Shown here piece after piece: positions 57,384 to 64,000 of a stretch of 64,000 nt of DNA. The notes below the pieces were generated by a model, which had not been told where the DNA came from, searched no databases, and was given only the letters and a program-made list of their open reading frames with translations. Origin of the DNA: Herbidospora daliensis (GTDB taxonomy: Bacteria > Actinomycetota > Actinomycetes > Streptosporangiales > Streptosporangiaceae). A program made the position numbers and the translations under genes. Each line of letters starts with the position of its first letter. The first letter of the stretch is position 1. The stretch spans positions 124,001 through 188,000 of the forward strand of contig NZ_BBXF01000006.1 of NCBI RefSeq assembly GCF_001570585.1. Reading direction: 5' to 3'.

Positions 57384-58757
57384 ATGACCGTGTCGGCGGA
57401 TCTGGCCAGGGGGGCGGAGATCCTGGAATTCCCGAAGGGGTTCGTCTGGGGCACGGCGACCGCCGCCTACCAGATCGAGGGGGCCACCCGTGAGGGGGGA
57501 CGCGGCCCCAGCATCTGGGACACCTTCAGCGCCACCCCGGGCAAGGTCTTCCAGGGCCACACCGGCGAGGTCGCGTGCGACCACTACCACCGCCACCGCG
57601 ACGACGTCGCGCTGATGGCCTCGCTCGGCATGTCGGCCTACCGCTTCTCGGTCGCCTGGCCGCGCGTCCAGCCCAGCGGCAGCGGCCCGGCCAACCCGCA
57701 CGGCCTCGACTTCTACGACCGCCTCGTCGACGACCTCCACGCGGCCGGCGTCACCCCGATCGTCACCCTCTACCACTGGGACCTGCCGCAGGCCCTCGAA
57801 GACCGGGGCGGCTGGACCAACCGCGACACCGCCGAGCGGTTCGCCGAGTACTCCGCCGCCGTCCACCGCCGCCTCGGCGACCGCATCGAGACCTGGACGA
57901 CCCTGAACGAGCCGTGGTGCTCGGCCTTCCTCGGCTACGCCGCCGGCATCCACGCCCCCGGCCGCACCGACCCCGCCGCCTCCTTCGAGGCCGCCCACCA
58001 CCTGCTGCTCGGCCACGGGCTCGCCACCCGCGAGCTGCGCGCCCTCGGCGCGAAGCAGATCAGCATCACCCACGCGCTCTCGCCGGTCAGGGGCGCCGAC
58101 CCCGACGCCGTGGCGGTGCCCGACGGCATCATGAACCGGATCTTCCTCGACCCGATCCTGCGCGGCGTCTACCCGGCCGACGTGGTGGCCCGCGCCGCCC
58201 GCTTCACCGACTGGTCGTTCGTCCGCGACGGCGACCTCGAGGTGATCAGCCAGCCGATCGACCTGCTCGGCGTCAACTACTACAACCCGACCTTCACCGA
58301 GCCCCGCCCCGGCGAGCCCGCCAACCCGGTCTTCCCTGGCAGCGAGGGCATCGGCTTCCCCGTGCCCGACGGTCCGAAGACCGCCATGGGCTGGCCCATC
58401 GAGGCCGCGGGCCTCACCGAACTGCTGGTGAACCTGTCCCGCGACTACCCCGGCGTGCCGCTCATGATCACCGAGAACGGCGCCGCCTTCGACGACACGC
58501 TCATCGGGGGCCGTGTCGACGACAGGCGGCGCGTGGAATTCCTCGACGCCCACTTCCGGGCCGCGCACGCCGCCATCGAGGCCGGCGTCGACCTGCGCGG
58601 ATACCTGGTCTGGAGCTTCCTGGACAACTACGAGTGGGCCTTCGGGTACGACAAGCGCTTCGGCCTGGTCTACATCGACTACGCCACCCAGGAGCGGGTC
58701 CCGAAGGACAGCGCCAAGTGGTACGCCGAGGTGATCCGCAGGAACGGCCTGGCGTGA
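57384..58757 (+). CDS. Beta-glucosidase, glycoside hydrolase family 1
   Basis: 457 residues from ATG 57384 (a TTG at 57366 behind GGGAGG is an alternative). Acid/base E176 in TLNEPW and nucleophile E364 in MITENG are both present. N-terminal FPKGFVWGTATAAYQIEGA signature about residue 16-34 and the aglycone-binding LVWSFLDNYEWAFGYDKRFGLVY near the end are classic GH1. No signal peptide, so it cleaves imported beta-gluco-oligosaccharides to glucose inside the cell. Coupled (GTGA) to the second LacI gene and repressed through site 3. Confidence 0.97.
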   Translation: MTVSADLARGAEILEFPKGFVWGTATAAYQIEGATREGGRGPSIWDTFSATPGKVFQGHTGEVACDHYHRHRDDVALMASLGMSAYRFSVAWPRVQPSGSGPANPHGLDFYDRLVDDLHAAGVTPIVTLYHWDLPQALEDRGGWTNRDTAERFAEYSAAVHRRLGDRIETWTTLNEPWCSAFLGYAAGIHAPGRTDPAASFEAAHHLLLGHGLATRELRALGAKQISITHALSPVRGADPDAVAVPDGIMNRIFLDPILRGVYPADVVARAARFTDWSFVRDGDLEVISQPIDLLGVNYYNPTFTEPRPGEPANPVFPGSEGIGFPVPDGPKTAMGWPIEAAGLTELLVNLSRDYPGVPLMITENGAAFDDTLIGGRVDDRRRVEFLDAHFRAAHAAIEAGVDLRGYLVWSFLDNYEWAFGYDKRFGLVYIDYATQERVPKDSAKWYAEVIRRNGLA

Positions 58758-59737
58758 GCCGGCCCACCCTGGAGAAGGTGGCCGCCCGCGCGGGCGTGTC
58801 CCGCGCGACGGTCTCCCGCGTCGTCAACGGCTCGACGACGGTGGCCGAGCACATCCGCGTGGCGGTCCAGCGGGCCGTCGAGGAGCTCGGCTACGTGCCC
58901 AACCAGGCCGCCCGGTCGCTGGTGACCCAGCGGGCCGACTCGATCGCGCTGGTCTTCTCCGAGCCGCCGGTCCGGGTCTTCTCCGACGACCCGACCTTCG
59001 CCGGCATCATCCGCGGGGTCTCGGCCGAGGCCGACGCGGCCGACAAGCAGGTCGTCCTGATGCTCGCCGGATCGTCGCGCGGGCACGAACGGGTCGAGCG
59101 CTACACGACCTCGGGCCACGTCGACGGGGTGATCGTCGCCTCGATGCACGGCGCCGACCCGCTGCCCGCCGCGCTGGCCCGCCGGGGCATCCCGGTGGTG
59201 TGCAGCGGGCGGCCCCTGACGGGGTCCTCTCTCCCGTACGTCGATATCGACAACGTCGGGGGCGCGGAGTCGGCGGTGCGGCGCCTGCTGGAGTCGGGCC
59301 GCCGGCGGATCGCCACCGTCGCCGGGCCGCCCGACATGGTCGCCGGGATCGACCGGCTGACCGGCTACCGGAACGCGCTGCGCGACTCGGGGAGGCGCTC
59401 GATCATCGCGATCGGCGACTTCACCCGCGACAGCGGCTTCGAGGGCATGACCCAGCTGCTCGACGACGACCCGGGCCTCGACGCGGTGTTCGCGGCCTCC
59501 GACATGATGGCGCTGGGCGCGCTGCGGGCGCTGCGGCAGGCGGGCCGCCGGGTGCCCGACGACGTGGCCGTGATCGGCTACGACGACGTCCCGGCCGCGC
59601 CCTACGCCGACCCGCCGCTGACCACGATCCGGCAGCCGACCATGCGCATGGGGCGCGAGCTGGTCAGGCTGCTGCTGAACCCGGGGGAGCCGTCGGTGAT
59701 CCTGCCGACCGAGCTGGTGGTCAGGGAGTCGGCCTAG
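58754..59737 (+). CDS. LacI-family regulator (second copy)
   Basis: 327 residues from GTG 58754 in the overlap with the GH1 gene. HTH TLEKVAARAGVSRATVSRVV; hinge VEELGYVPNQAARSL; ligand core with MHGADPLPAA and DRLTGYRNALRDSGRRS shared with the first copy. The recognition helix VSRATVSRVVNG is identical in both, so both should read the same operator. Probably the local repressor of GH1; effector expected to be a beta-glucoside disaccharide. Ends inside the convergent SRPBCC gene (17-nt overlap). Confidence 0.95.
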   Translation: MSRPTLEKVAARAGVSRATVSRVVNGSTTVAEHIRVAVQRAVEELGYVPNQAARSLVTQRADSIALVFSEPPVRVFSDDPTFAGIIRGVSAEADAADKQVVLMLAGSSRGHERVERYTTSGHVDGVIVASMHGADPLPAALARRGIPVVCSGRPLTGSSLPYVDIDNVGGAESAVRRLLESGRRRIATVAGPPDMVAGIDRLTGYRNALRDSGRRSIIAIGDFTRDSGFEGMTQLLDDDPGLDAVFAASDMMALGALRALRQAGRRVPDDVAVIGYDDVPAAPYADPPLTTIRQPTMRMGRELVRLLLNPGEPSVILPTELVVRESA

Positions 59738-60125
59738 CGTTCTCGATCGCGGTCTTCATCTCGGCGGCGCCGTAGCGCATCCGGATCTCGACGTCGGCGT
59801 AGGCGGAGTCGGGGAGGAAGTCGGCCGTCCAGACGAGCACCCCGTCGGGCCGCACCTCGAACGAGGCGTGGTGGTGGGTGAGCGGCGGCCGGGCGCCCTC
59901 GACGACCGCGTAGGAGAAGCGCCGGGCCGTGTCGTCGAGAGAGACGATCAGCTCGGTGACGACGTTGCCGTCGGGGAAGGTGAGGAGACGCCGGCCGTCT
60001 TCGATCGCCGTGCCGGCGACGCGGCCGGGCAGCAGCCTCTCGTGGACGGCCCCGATGTCGCGGATGACGTCCCACACGTGATCGGGCGGGGCGTCGATCG
60101 GCAGTTCGACTCTGACGGAGGCCAC
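59721..60125 (-). CDS. SRPBCC (START-like) family protein
   Basis: 134 residues. Starts VRVELPIDAPPDHVWDVIRDIGAVHERLLPG, the typical polyketide cyclase/START first strand and helix. The long C-terminal helix region follows (DSAYADVEIRMRYGAAEMKTAIENA), with central FSYAVVEGARPPLTHHHASFEV. Small hydrophobic-ligand-binding fold; ligand unknown. 41 bp upstream lies the MbtH-like gene on the same strand, so the two may share a transcript under the operator at 60359. Confidence 0.87.
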   Translation of the reverse strand: MASVRVELPIDAPPDHVWDVIRDIGAVHERLLPGRVAGTAIEDGRRLLTFPDGNVVTELIVSLDDTARRFSYAVVEGARPPLTHHHASFEVRPDGVLVWTADFLPDSAYADVEIRMRYGAAEMKTAIENARPTP

Positions 60126-60166
60126 GGCGGGACCCTACCGTGTTTCCCGGAGCGGACTCACGGGGC

Positions 60167-60337
60167 TCAGACGATCTTCCCGTCGATGCCCCAGAGCGCG
60201 GCGACGTGGTCGAGGTTCTCCTGGAACACGCCGTCGACGCCGGTCGCCACCCACCCGTCAGGGGGCTCGCGATCGGCGGGGCAGAGGGAGTAGTTCCCCT
60301 CCCCATCCATGATGACCTTGAACGTACGGGGGGCCAT
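60167..60337 (-). CDS. Orphan MbtH-like protein
   Basis: 56 residues, too short for a default ORF cut-off. Reads TFKVIMDGEGNYSLCPADRE, then PPDGWVATGVDGVFQENLDH and VAALWGIDGKIV. This follows the MbtH pattern: N-x-E-G-x-x-S-L-W-P, P-x-GW, and a C-terminal Leu-Asp-x-(I/V) helix ending in W. The first signature Trp is replaced by Cys (SLCP); the other two Trp are kept. MbtH proteins are chaperones of NRPS adenylation domains, yet no NRPS is in the window. Start ATG 60337 after AAAGGGG. The operator at 60359-60370 lies just upstream. Confidence 0.8.
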   Translation of the reverse strand: MAPRTFKVIMDGEGNYSLCPADREPPDGWVATGVDGVFQENLDHVAALWGIDGKIV

Positions 60338-60358
60338 AACTGCCCCTTTCCACCGACT

Positions 60359-60370
60359 GAGAGCGCTCTC
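60359..60370. promoter_or_regulatory. LacI operator GAGAGCGCTCTC (site 4, between MbtH-like and ROK genes)
   Basis: Perfect copy, 22 bp upstream of the MbtH-like ATG on one side and 74 bp upstream of the ROK ATG on the other. It can regulate both divergent genes. Confidence 0.85.
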
Positions 60371-60443
60371 TGTTCAGAGAACACCCGTTCCACTGGAACG
60401 TCAAGAGGTGTACGTTCAATCCCTGAACAAGGGAGATCTTTCG

Positions 60444-61586
60444 ATGGCCAACTCCTTGACGGCTCTGCGGGAGACCAACCGCCGCCTGATCACGGAAACG
60501 GTGCGTAAGTCGGGCGCCCTCACCCAGGCGCAGCTGGCCCGCCAGACGGGCCTGTCCCCGGCCACCGTCTCGACCATCGTCAGGGAACTGCGCGACGCGG
60601 GGCTGGTGGAGATCTCCCAGGCCGGCGGGCGGCGTCACCTCATCTCCCCGGCCCGCGAGACCGGGCTCGTGGTCGGCGTCGACTTCGGGCACTCGCACCT
60701 GCGGGTGGCGCTGGCCGAGCGGTCCCACCGCGTGCTGGCCGAGGAGGCGATGCCGTTCGACGTGGGGGCCCGCGCCCCCGAGGGCCTGGCGGCGGCCGAA
60801 CGCCTGATCGTCGGGCTGCTGGGGCGGGCGGGCGTGAACCGCGCCGAGATCAAGGCCGTGGGGCTCGGGCTGCCCGGCCCGATCGACCCCGAGACGGGGA
60901 TCATGGGGTCGAGCACCATACTGCCGGGCTGGGCCGGCGTCGATCCCGCCGCCGAGCTGGGACGACGTCTCGGCGTGCCGGTCGTGGTCGACAACGACGC
61001 CAACCTCGGTGCGCTGGCCGAGGCCACGTGGGGGGCGGCCAAGGGGTGGCGCGAGGTGGCGTACATGAAGATCGGCACGGGGGTCGGGGCGAGCATCCTG
61101 ATCAACGGGCTGCTCTACCGGGGGGCCACCGGCACGGCCGGGGAGCTCGGCCACATCACCATCGACGAGAACGGCCGGTTGTGCCGGTGCGGCAACCGCG
61201 GCTGCCTGGAGACGCTGGCCGGCGGCCAGCAGCTGATCGACCTGGTCCGGCCGACCCACGGGCAGGTCACGGTGTCGCGGCTGGTCGAGCTGGCGCACGG
61301 CGGCGACATCGGCTGCCGCCGCGTGATCGCCGACGCGGGGCGGCACCTCGGGGTCGCGGTGGCGAGCCTGTGCAACATCCTCAACCCGGGCCTGGTGGTG
61401 ATCGGCGGGGCGCTGGCCGAGGCCGGTCCGCTGCTGATCGAGCCGATCATGACCGTGGTCGGCCGGCTGGCCATCCCGAGCGCGGCCCGCGCGGTCAACG
61501 TGGTGAAGGGTGAACTGGGAGAGCGCGCCGGAGTGCTCGGAGCGCTCGCGCATGTTCAGAGCCCGAACGTGGAGAGCGCTCTCTAA
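60444..61586 (+). CDS. ROK-family transcriptional regulator
   Basis: 380 residues from ATG 60444 after GGGAGA; the open frame upstream crosses the operator and is not coding. N-terminal winged HTH about 10-65 (LTQAQLARQTGLSPATVSTIVREL). ROK sugar-kinase-like domain about 75-380 with VVGVDFGHSHLRVALAE, VVDNDANLGALAE, the Zn cluster GHITIDENGRLCRCGNRGCLETL (Cys 245-254) and IKIGTGVGASI-like MKIGTGVGAS. Both HTH and kinase residues present: it senses glucose or a related sugar. Its last codons (ESAL stop) form an operator for the downstream GH16 gene. Confidence 0.95.
   Translation: MANSLTALRETNRRLITETVRKSGALTQAQLARQTGLSPATVSTIVRELRDAGLVEISQAGGRRHLISPARETGLVVGVDFGHSHLRVALAERSHRVLAEEAMPFDVGARAPEGLAAAERLIVGLLGRAGVNRAEIKAVGLGLPGPIDPETGIMGSSTILPGWAGVDPAAELGRRLGVPVVVDNDANLGALAEATWGAAKGWREVAYMKIGTGVGASILINGLLYRGATGTAGELGHITIDENGRLCRCGNRGCLETLAGGQQLIDLVRPTHGQVTVSRLVELAHGGDIGCRRVIADAGRHLGVAVASLCNILNPGLVVIGGALAEAGPLLIEPIMTVVGRLAIPSAARAVNVVKGELGERAGVLGALAHVQSPNVESAL
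61572..61583. promoter_or_regulatory. LacI operator GAGAGCGCTCTC (site 5) inside the ROK 3' end
   Basis: Encodes the last four residues E-S-A-L of the ROK protein, with the TAA stop directly after (61584-61586). It stands 88 bp upstream of the GH16 ATG. TTGACG at about 61602-61607 is a -35 candidate. So one sequence serves as coding end and control site. Confidence 0.8.
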
Positions 61587-61671
61587 AACCTTCACCTTGG
61601 GCCTTGACGACGTGTGAAGCCGAGCGCACAGTAACGGCAATCTGCGACTTCCCACGTCCCGAAAGGTTCCG

Positions 61672-63030
61672 ATGGCGACCTTACGAGTCGGTAAACGCTC
61701 TCTGATCGGGTGGATCGCCGCACTGATGGTCCCGGTCCTGTGCATCGGCGTCGCCAACGCCGCCGTCCCCTCGACCCCCTCGGGCTGGACCCTCGTCTGG
61801 TCCGACGACTTCAACGGCTCGGCCGGCACGCTGCCCTCGTCCACCAACTGGATCATCGACACCGGCCACGCCTACCCCGGCGGCCCCGCCAACTGGGGCA
61901 CCGGAGAGATCCAGAACTACACGTCCAGCACCAGCAACCTCAGCCTCGACGGCAGCGGCAACCTGCGCATCACCCCGATCGGCAGCGGCCAGAACTGGAC
62001 CTCCGCCCGCATCGAGAGCCGCCGCGCCGACTTCAAGCCCGCCTCCGGCCGCATCCTGCGCATCGAGGGCCGGATCCAGATGCCCAACGTGACCGGCAAC
62101 GCGGCGCTCGGCTACTGGCCCGCCTTCTGGGCCCTCGGCGCGCCCTACCGCGGCAACTACTGGAACTGGCCCGGCATCGGCGAGTTCGACATCATGGAGA
62201 ACGTCAACGGGATCAACCAGGTCTGGGCCGTGCTGCACTGCGGCGTCTCACCCGGCGGCCCGTGCAACGAGACCAACGGCCTGGGGGCCTTCAGAACCTG
62301 CCCCGGTTCGTCCTGCCAGTCGGCGTTCCACACTTACCGGTTCGAATGGGACCGCTCGATCACGCCCAACCAGTTCCGCTGGTACGTGGACGGCGTCAAC
62401 TACCACACCCTGTCGCAGAACCAGTTCGACGCGACGACCTGGAACAACATGACCAGCCACGCGGGCTACTTCCTGCTGCTCAACGTGGCCATGGGCGGCG
62501 GCTTCCCCAACGGCGTCGCCGGGTTCGGCACCCCGACCTCCGCCACCGTCAGCGGCCGCCCGATGGTCGTCGACTACGTCGCCGTCTGGCAGAGCGGCAC
62601 CGGCACGACCCCGCCCCCGTCATCGCCGCCCCCGACCGGCGGCGTGATCCAGGCCGAGTCGTACGCCGCCCAGCAGGGCACCCAGCTGGAGACCACGACC
62701 GACTCGGGCGGCGGCCAGAACGTCGCCTACATCTCCAACGGCGACTGGCTGCGCTACACGGTGAACTTCAGCGGCGAGACCCAGTTCAACGCCCGCGTCG
62801 CCTCCGGCGCGGCCGGCGGGGTCAGCGGGCTCGTGCAGGTCAGGCTCGGCAGCCCCACGGGCACGATCATCGGGCAGATGTCGGTCGGCAACACCGGCGG
62901 CTGGCAGTCGTGGCGGACCGTGCCGGCCAACATCTCGGCGGTCAGCGGCACCCAGACCGTCTACCTCACCTTCAGCAGCGGCCAGCCGGCCGACTTCGTC
63001 AACCTCAACTACTTCAGCTTCTCCCGGTAG
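61672..63030 (+). CDS. Secreted GH16 endo-beta-1,3-glucanase with CBM6
   Basis: 452 residues. Signal peptide about 1-30 (LIGWIAALMVPVLCIGVANA). GH16 domain about 38-307 with the catalytic motif E171-F-D173-I-M-E176 (nucleophile, assistant, acid/base) in GIGEFDIMENVNG and the flanking WPAFWALG motif. Linker GTTPPPSSPPPTGG about 311-324, then a family 6 carbohydrate-binding module about 325-452 (IQAESYAAQQGTQLETT; AYISNGDWLRYTV; NLNYFSFSR). The EFDIME form (EXDXXE) is that of laminarinases. Cleaves beta-1,3-glucan outside the cell, feeding the ABC transporter. Overlaps the DinB gene end by 22 nt. Confidence 0.96.
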   Translation: MATLRVGKRSLIGWIAALMVPVLCIGVANAAVPSTPSGWTLVWSDDFNGSAGTLPSSTNWIIDTGHAYPGGPANWGTGEIQNYTSSTSNLSLDGSGNLRITPIGSGQNWTSARIESRRADFKPASGRILRIEGRIQMPNVTGNAALGYWPAFWALGAPYRGNYWNWPGIGEFDIMENVNGINQVWAVLHCGVSPGGPCNETNGLGAFRTCPGSSCQSAFHTYRFEWDRSITPNQFRWYVDGVNYHTLSQNQFDATTWNNMTSHAGYFLLLNVAMGGGFPNGVAGFGTPTSATVSGRPMVVDYVAVWQSGTGTTPPPSSPPPTGGVIQAESYAAQQGTQLETTTDSGGGQNVAYISNGDWLRYTVNFSGETQFNARVASGAAGGVSGLVQVRLGSPTGTIIGQMSVGNTGGWQSWRTVPANISAVSGTQTVYLTFSSGQPADFVNLNYFSFSR

Positions 63031-63575
63031 AGGTCGCGCAGCAGCGCGACCTCGGCGCAGTGGTGGACGAACTCCCGGTTCAGCCACCAGACGATCGAGA
63101 TGAACGGCACCGTGGGGTCGAGCCCCGCAGGGAACTGGCTGAACCCCACGGTGTCGAGCTGCCCTTCGGTCAGCCCGTCGACGTCCTCCATCCACCGCTC
63201 GACGCTCTCGAACATCCGCTTCTGGGCGTCGTCGGCCGTGTGGGGGATCTCCAGGTCGTCGAAGAGCAGGCGCCGGTTGCCGAACGTCCAGTCCCAGCGC
63301 ATCTCGAAGCAGGCGAGCAGGTGCGTCATCCGCCAGCCGATGCTGGTGACGGGCGGCGGGATGGGCTCGTGGGGGCTGAAGTCGGCGATCCAGTCGCCCT
63401 TGCCGTAGACGTCCACGTCGCCGTCGAGCCGTCTCCTGACCGTCCAGGAGTTGCCCGGGGAGGGTTCCCAGAAGTACTCGTCGTCGGTCAGGCCGGCCAG
63501 CCGGGCCCTGGTGAAGCTGATCGAACTCTCCAGCTGGTCGAGCAGCAGGCCGACCCGATCGGTGCGCAGTTCCAT
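63009..63575 (-). CDS. DinB-like four-helix (DUF664/mycothiol-dependent maleylpyruvate isomerase-like) protein
   Basis: 188 residues from ATG 63575. Opening DRVGLLLDQLESSISFTRARLAGLTDDEYFWEPSPG is the standard start of actinobacterial DinB proteins. Three metal-type histidines of the fold are seen: in TSIGWRMTHLLACFEMR (His after WRMT) and EFVHHCAEVALLRDLY near the C-terminus (HHxxE). Probable Zn-dependent thiol (mycothiol) transferase; substrate unknown. Its 3' end lies inside the GH16 gene end. Confidence 0.87.
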   Translation of the reverse strand: MELRTDRVGLLLDQLESSISFTRARLAGLTDDEYFWEPSPGNSWTVRRRLDGDVDVYGKGDWIADFSPHEPIPPPVTSIGWRMTHLLACFEMRWDWTFGNRRLLFDDLEIPHTADDAQKRMFESVERWMEDVDGLTEGQLDTVGFSQFPAGLDPTVPFISIVWWLNREFVHHCAEVALLRDLYREKLK

Positions 63576-63585
63576 GCCCGGGGCA

Positions 63586-64000
63586 CTACCCCCGGACCGT
63601 CCACTCATGAGCGTCGAGGAACGACCGGTCGCCGACGAGGTAGAGCAGCACCATCCGCCGGACCTGCTCCTTGTCGGTCGTGGACGTCGACCTGATGACG
63701 CCCTCTTCCTTGAAGTCGACCTCGTAGCCGGGGGAGACCTGGATGAAATGGTGCCCGTAGACGACCAGCGCCATGAACGGATTCTCGGCCGACAGGGTCT
63801 CCAGCACGTCGTTGACCAGATTGAGGTCGGGATCGAGGGCGTTGACGCCGTCACCGGTGTGCAACTGGACTTCCCGGTACGCCCCCAGCGGCTCCCGGTT
63901 GTGGATCAGGTGGCGGCGGGCGTCGTAACAGACGAGCCCGTGCTCGCGGGCGAACTCGAAGGCGGCGTTCCCGACCTCGTCGACGGCCTCGTCGGGCCCC
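63586..64000 (-). CDS. Uncharacterised protein, N-terminus outside window
   Basis: 138 codons visible, the frame running open to the window edge, so the real start is further right. Reads NAAFEFAREHGLVCYDARRH about 40 codons in, then a segment ALDPDLNLVNDVLETLSAENPFMALVVYGHHFIQVSPG, and ends FLDAHEWTVRG. The AREHGLVCYD phrase occurs in uncharacterised actinobacterial proteins. I cannot name the family. 10 bp upstream of the DinB gene on the same strand, so likely an operon. Confidence 0.7.
   Translation of the reverse strand, partial: GPDEAVDEVGNAAFEFAREHGLVCYDARRHLIHNREPLGAYREVQLHTGDGVNALDPDLNLVNDVLETLSAENPFMALVVYGHHFIQVSPGYEVDFKEEGVIRSTSTTDKEQVRRMVLLYLVGDRSFLDAHEWTVRG

Noticed and set aside
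60167-60337. MbtH-like gene taken as the edge of an NRPS cluster
   Set aside because: No adenylation, condensation or carrier domain on either strand within the window; neighbours are sugar genes.
1-64000. CRISPR arrays, tRNA/rRNA genes, insertion sequences, prophage
   Set aside because: No regularly spaced identical repeats, no tRNA cloverleaf with CCA-type ends, no transposase or integrase motifs noticed. The only tandem repeats are the dehydratase tail and the kinase linker.

Overview
The window is a GC-rich (about 70% or more), densely coding stretch of an actinomycete chromosome. Signs are many GTG starts, 1-4 nt ATGA/GTGA overlaps inside operons, F420-type (LLM) oxidoreductase, SURF1, MbtH-like and steroid-type catabolic genes, and CebR/CelR-type LacI operators. 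A Streptosporangiales-like host is my inference only. I see no rRNA, tRNA, CRISPR array, transposase or phage genes.

Layout. (1) 1-6952: enoyl-CoA hydratase facing an acyl-CoA synthetase, tandem DUF35 OB-fold protein, two thiolase-fold Ltp proteins and a FadD19-like ligase. The gene content matches the mycobacterial/rhodococcal set for side-chain degradation of C24-branched sterols. (2) 6980-14167: RibD-like reductase, LysE exporter, a LysR regulator divergent from a PLP dehydratase (with a duplicated 3' tail), a membrane-anchored hypothetical coupled to a solute-binding/VWA fusion, and an M20 peptidase. (3) 14378-16889: class III aminotransferase plus alanine dehydrogenase behind a perfect palindrome. 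(4) 16886-24533: Sel1-repeat protein, TauE-like/cupredoxin fusion, NarL-type two-component system, gamma-glutamyltransferase, small membrane proteins, SURF1. (5) 24586-31895: carotenoid oxygenase plus LLM oxidoreductase facing a double-HxlR regulator, hemerythrin, acyl-CoA ligase, XRE-cupin regulator facing a BenE transporter. (6) 31844-41594: peptide module with oligopeptidase B facing a Dpp-type ABC operon that ends in an M20 deacylase and an HDAC-like deacetylase. (7) 41579-48116: DUF234 ATPase remnant abutting arylamine N-acetyltransferase, then a response regulator and a 1367-residue histidine kinase fused to a 14-TM DUF4153/4173-like domain. (8) 48121-52355: D-amino-acid operon (D-aminoacylase, D-threonine aldolase/D-serine dehydratase-like enzyme, RidA, an unknown protein). 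(9) 52347-63030: beta-glucan (laminarin-type) regulon with sugar ABC transporter, two near-identical LacI regulators, GH1 beta-glucosidase, orphan MbtH-like gene, ROK regulator and secreted GH16-CBM6 glucanase. It is tied together by repeated GAGAGCGCTCTC operators, one of which lies inside the last codons of the ROK gene. (10) 63009-64000: DinB-like protein and an unknown partial gene.

How it fits together: secreted GH16 cuts beta-1,3-glucan, the ABC transporter imports oligosaccharides, intracellular GH1 releases glucose, and LacI/ROK proteins switch the set on. The peptide and D-amino-acid operons and the sterol genes add further catabolic modules, as expected of a soil saprophyte.

The most unusual items are the kinase-DUF4153 fusion with its 480-residue repetitive linker, the operator embedded in the ROK stop region together with the orphan MbtH-like gene, the ATPase remnant starting right after the NAT stop codon, and the duplicated 3' end of the dehydratase gene.
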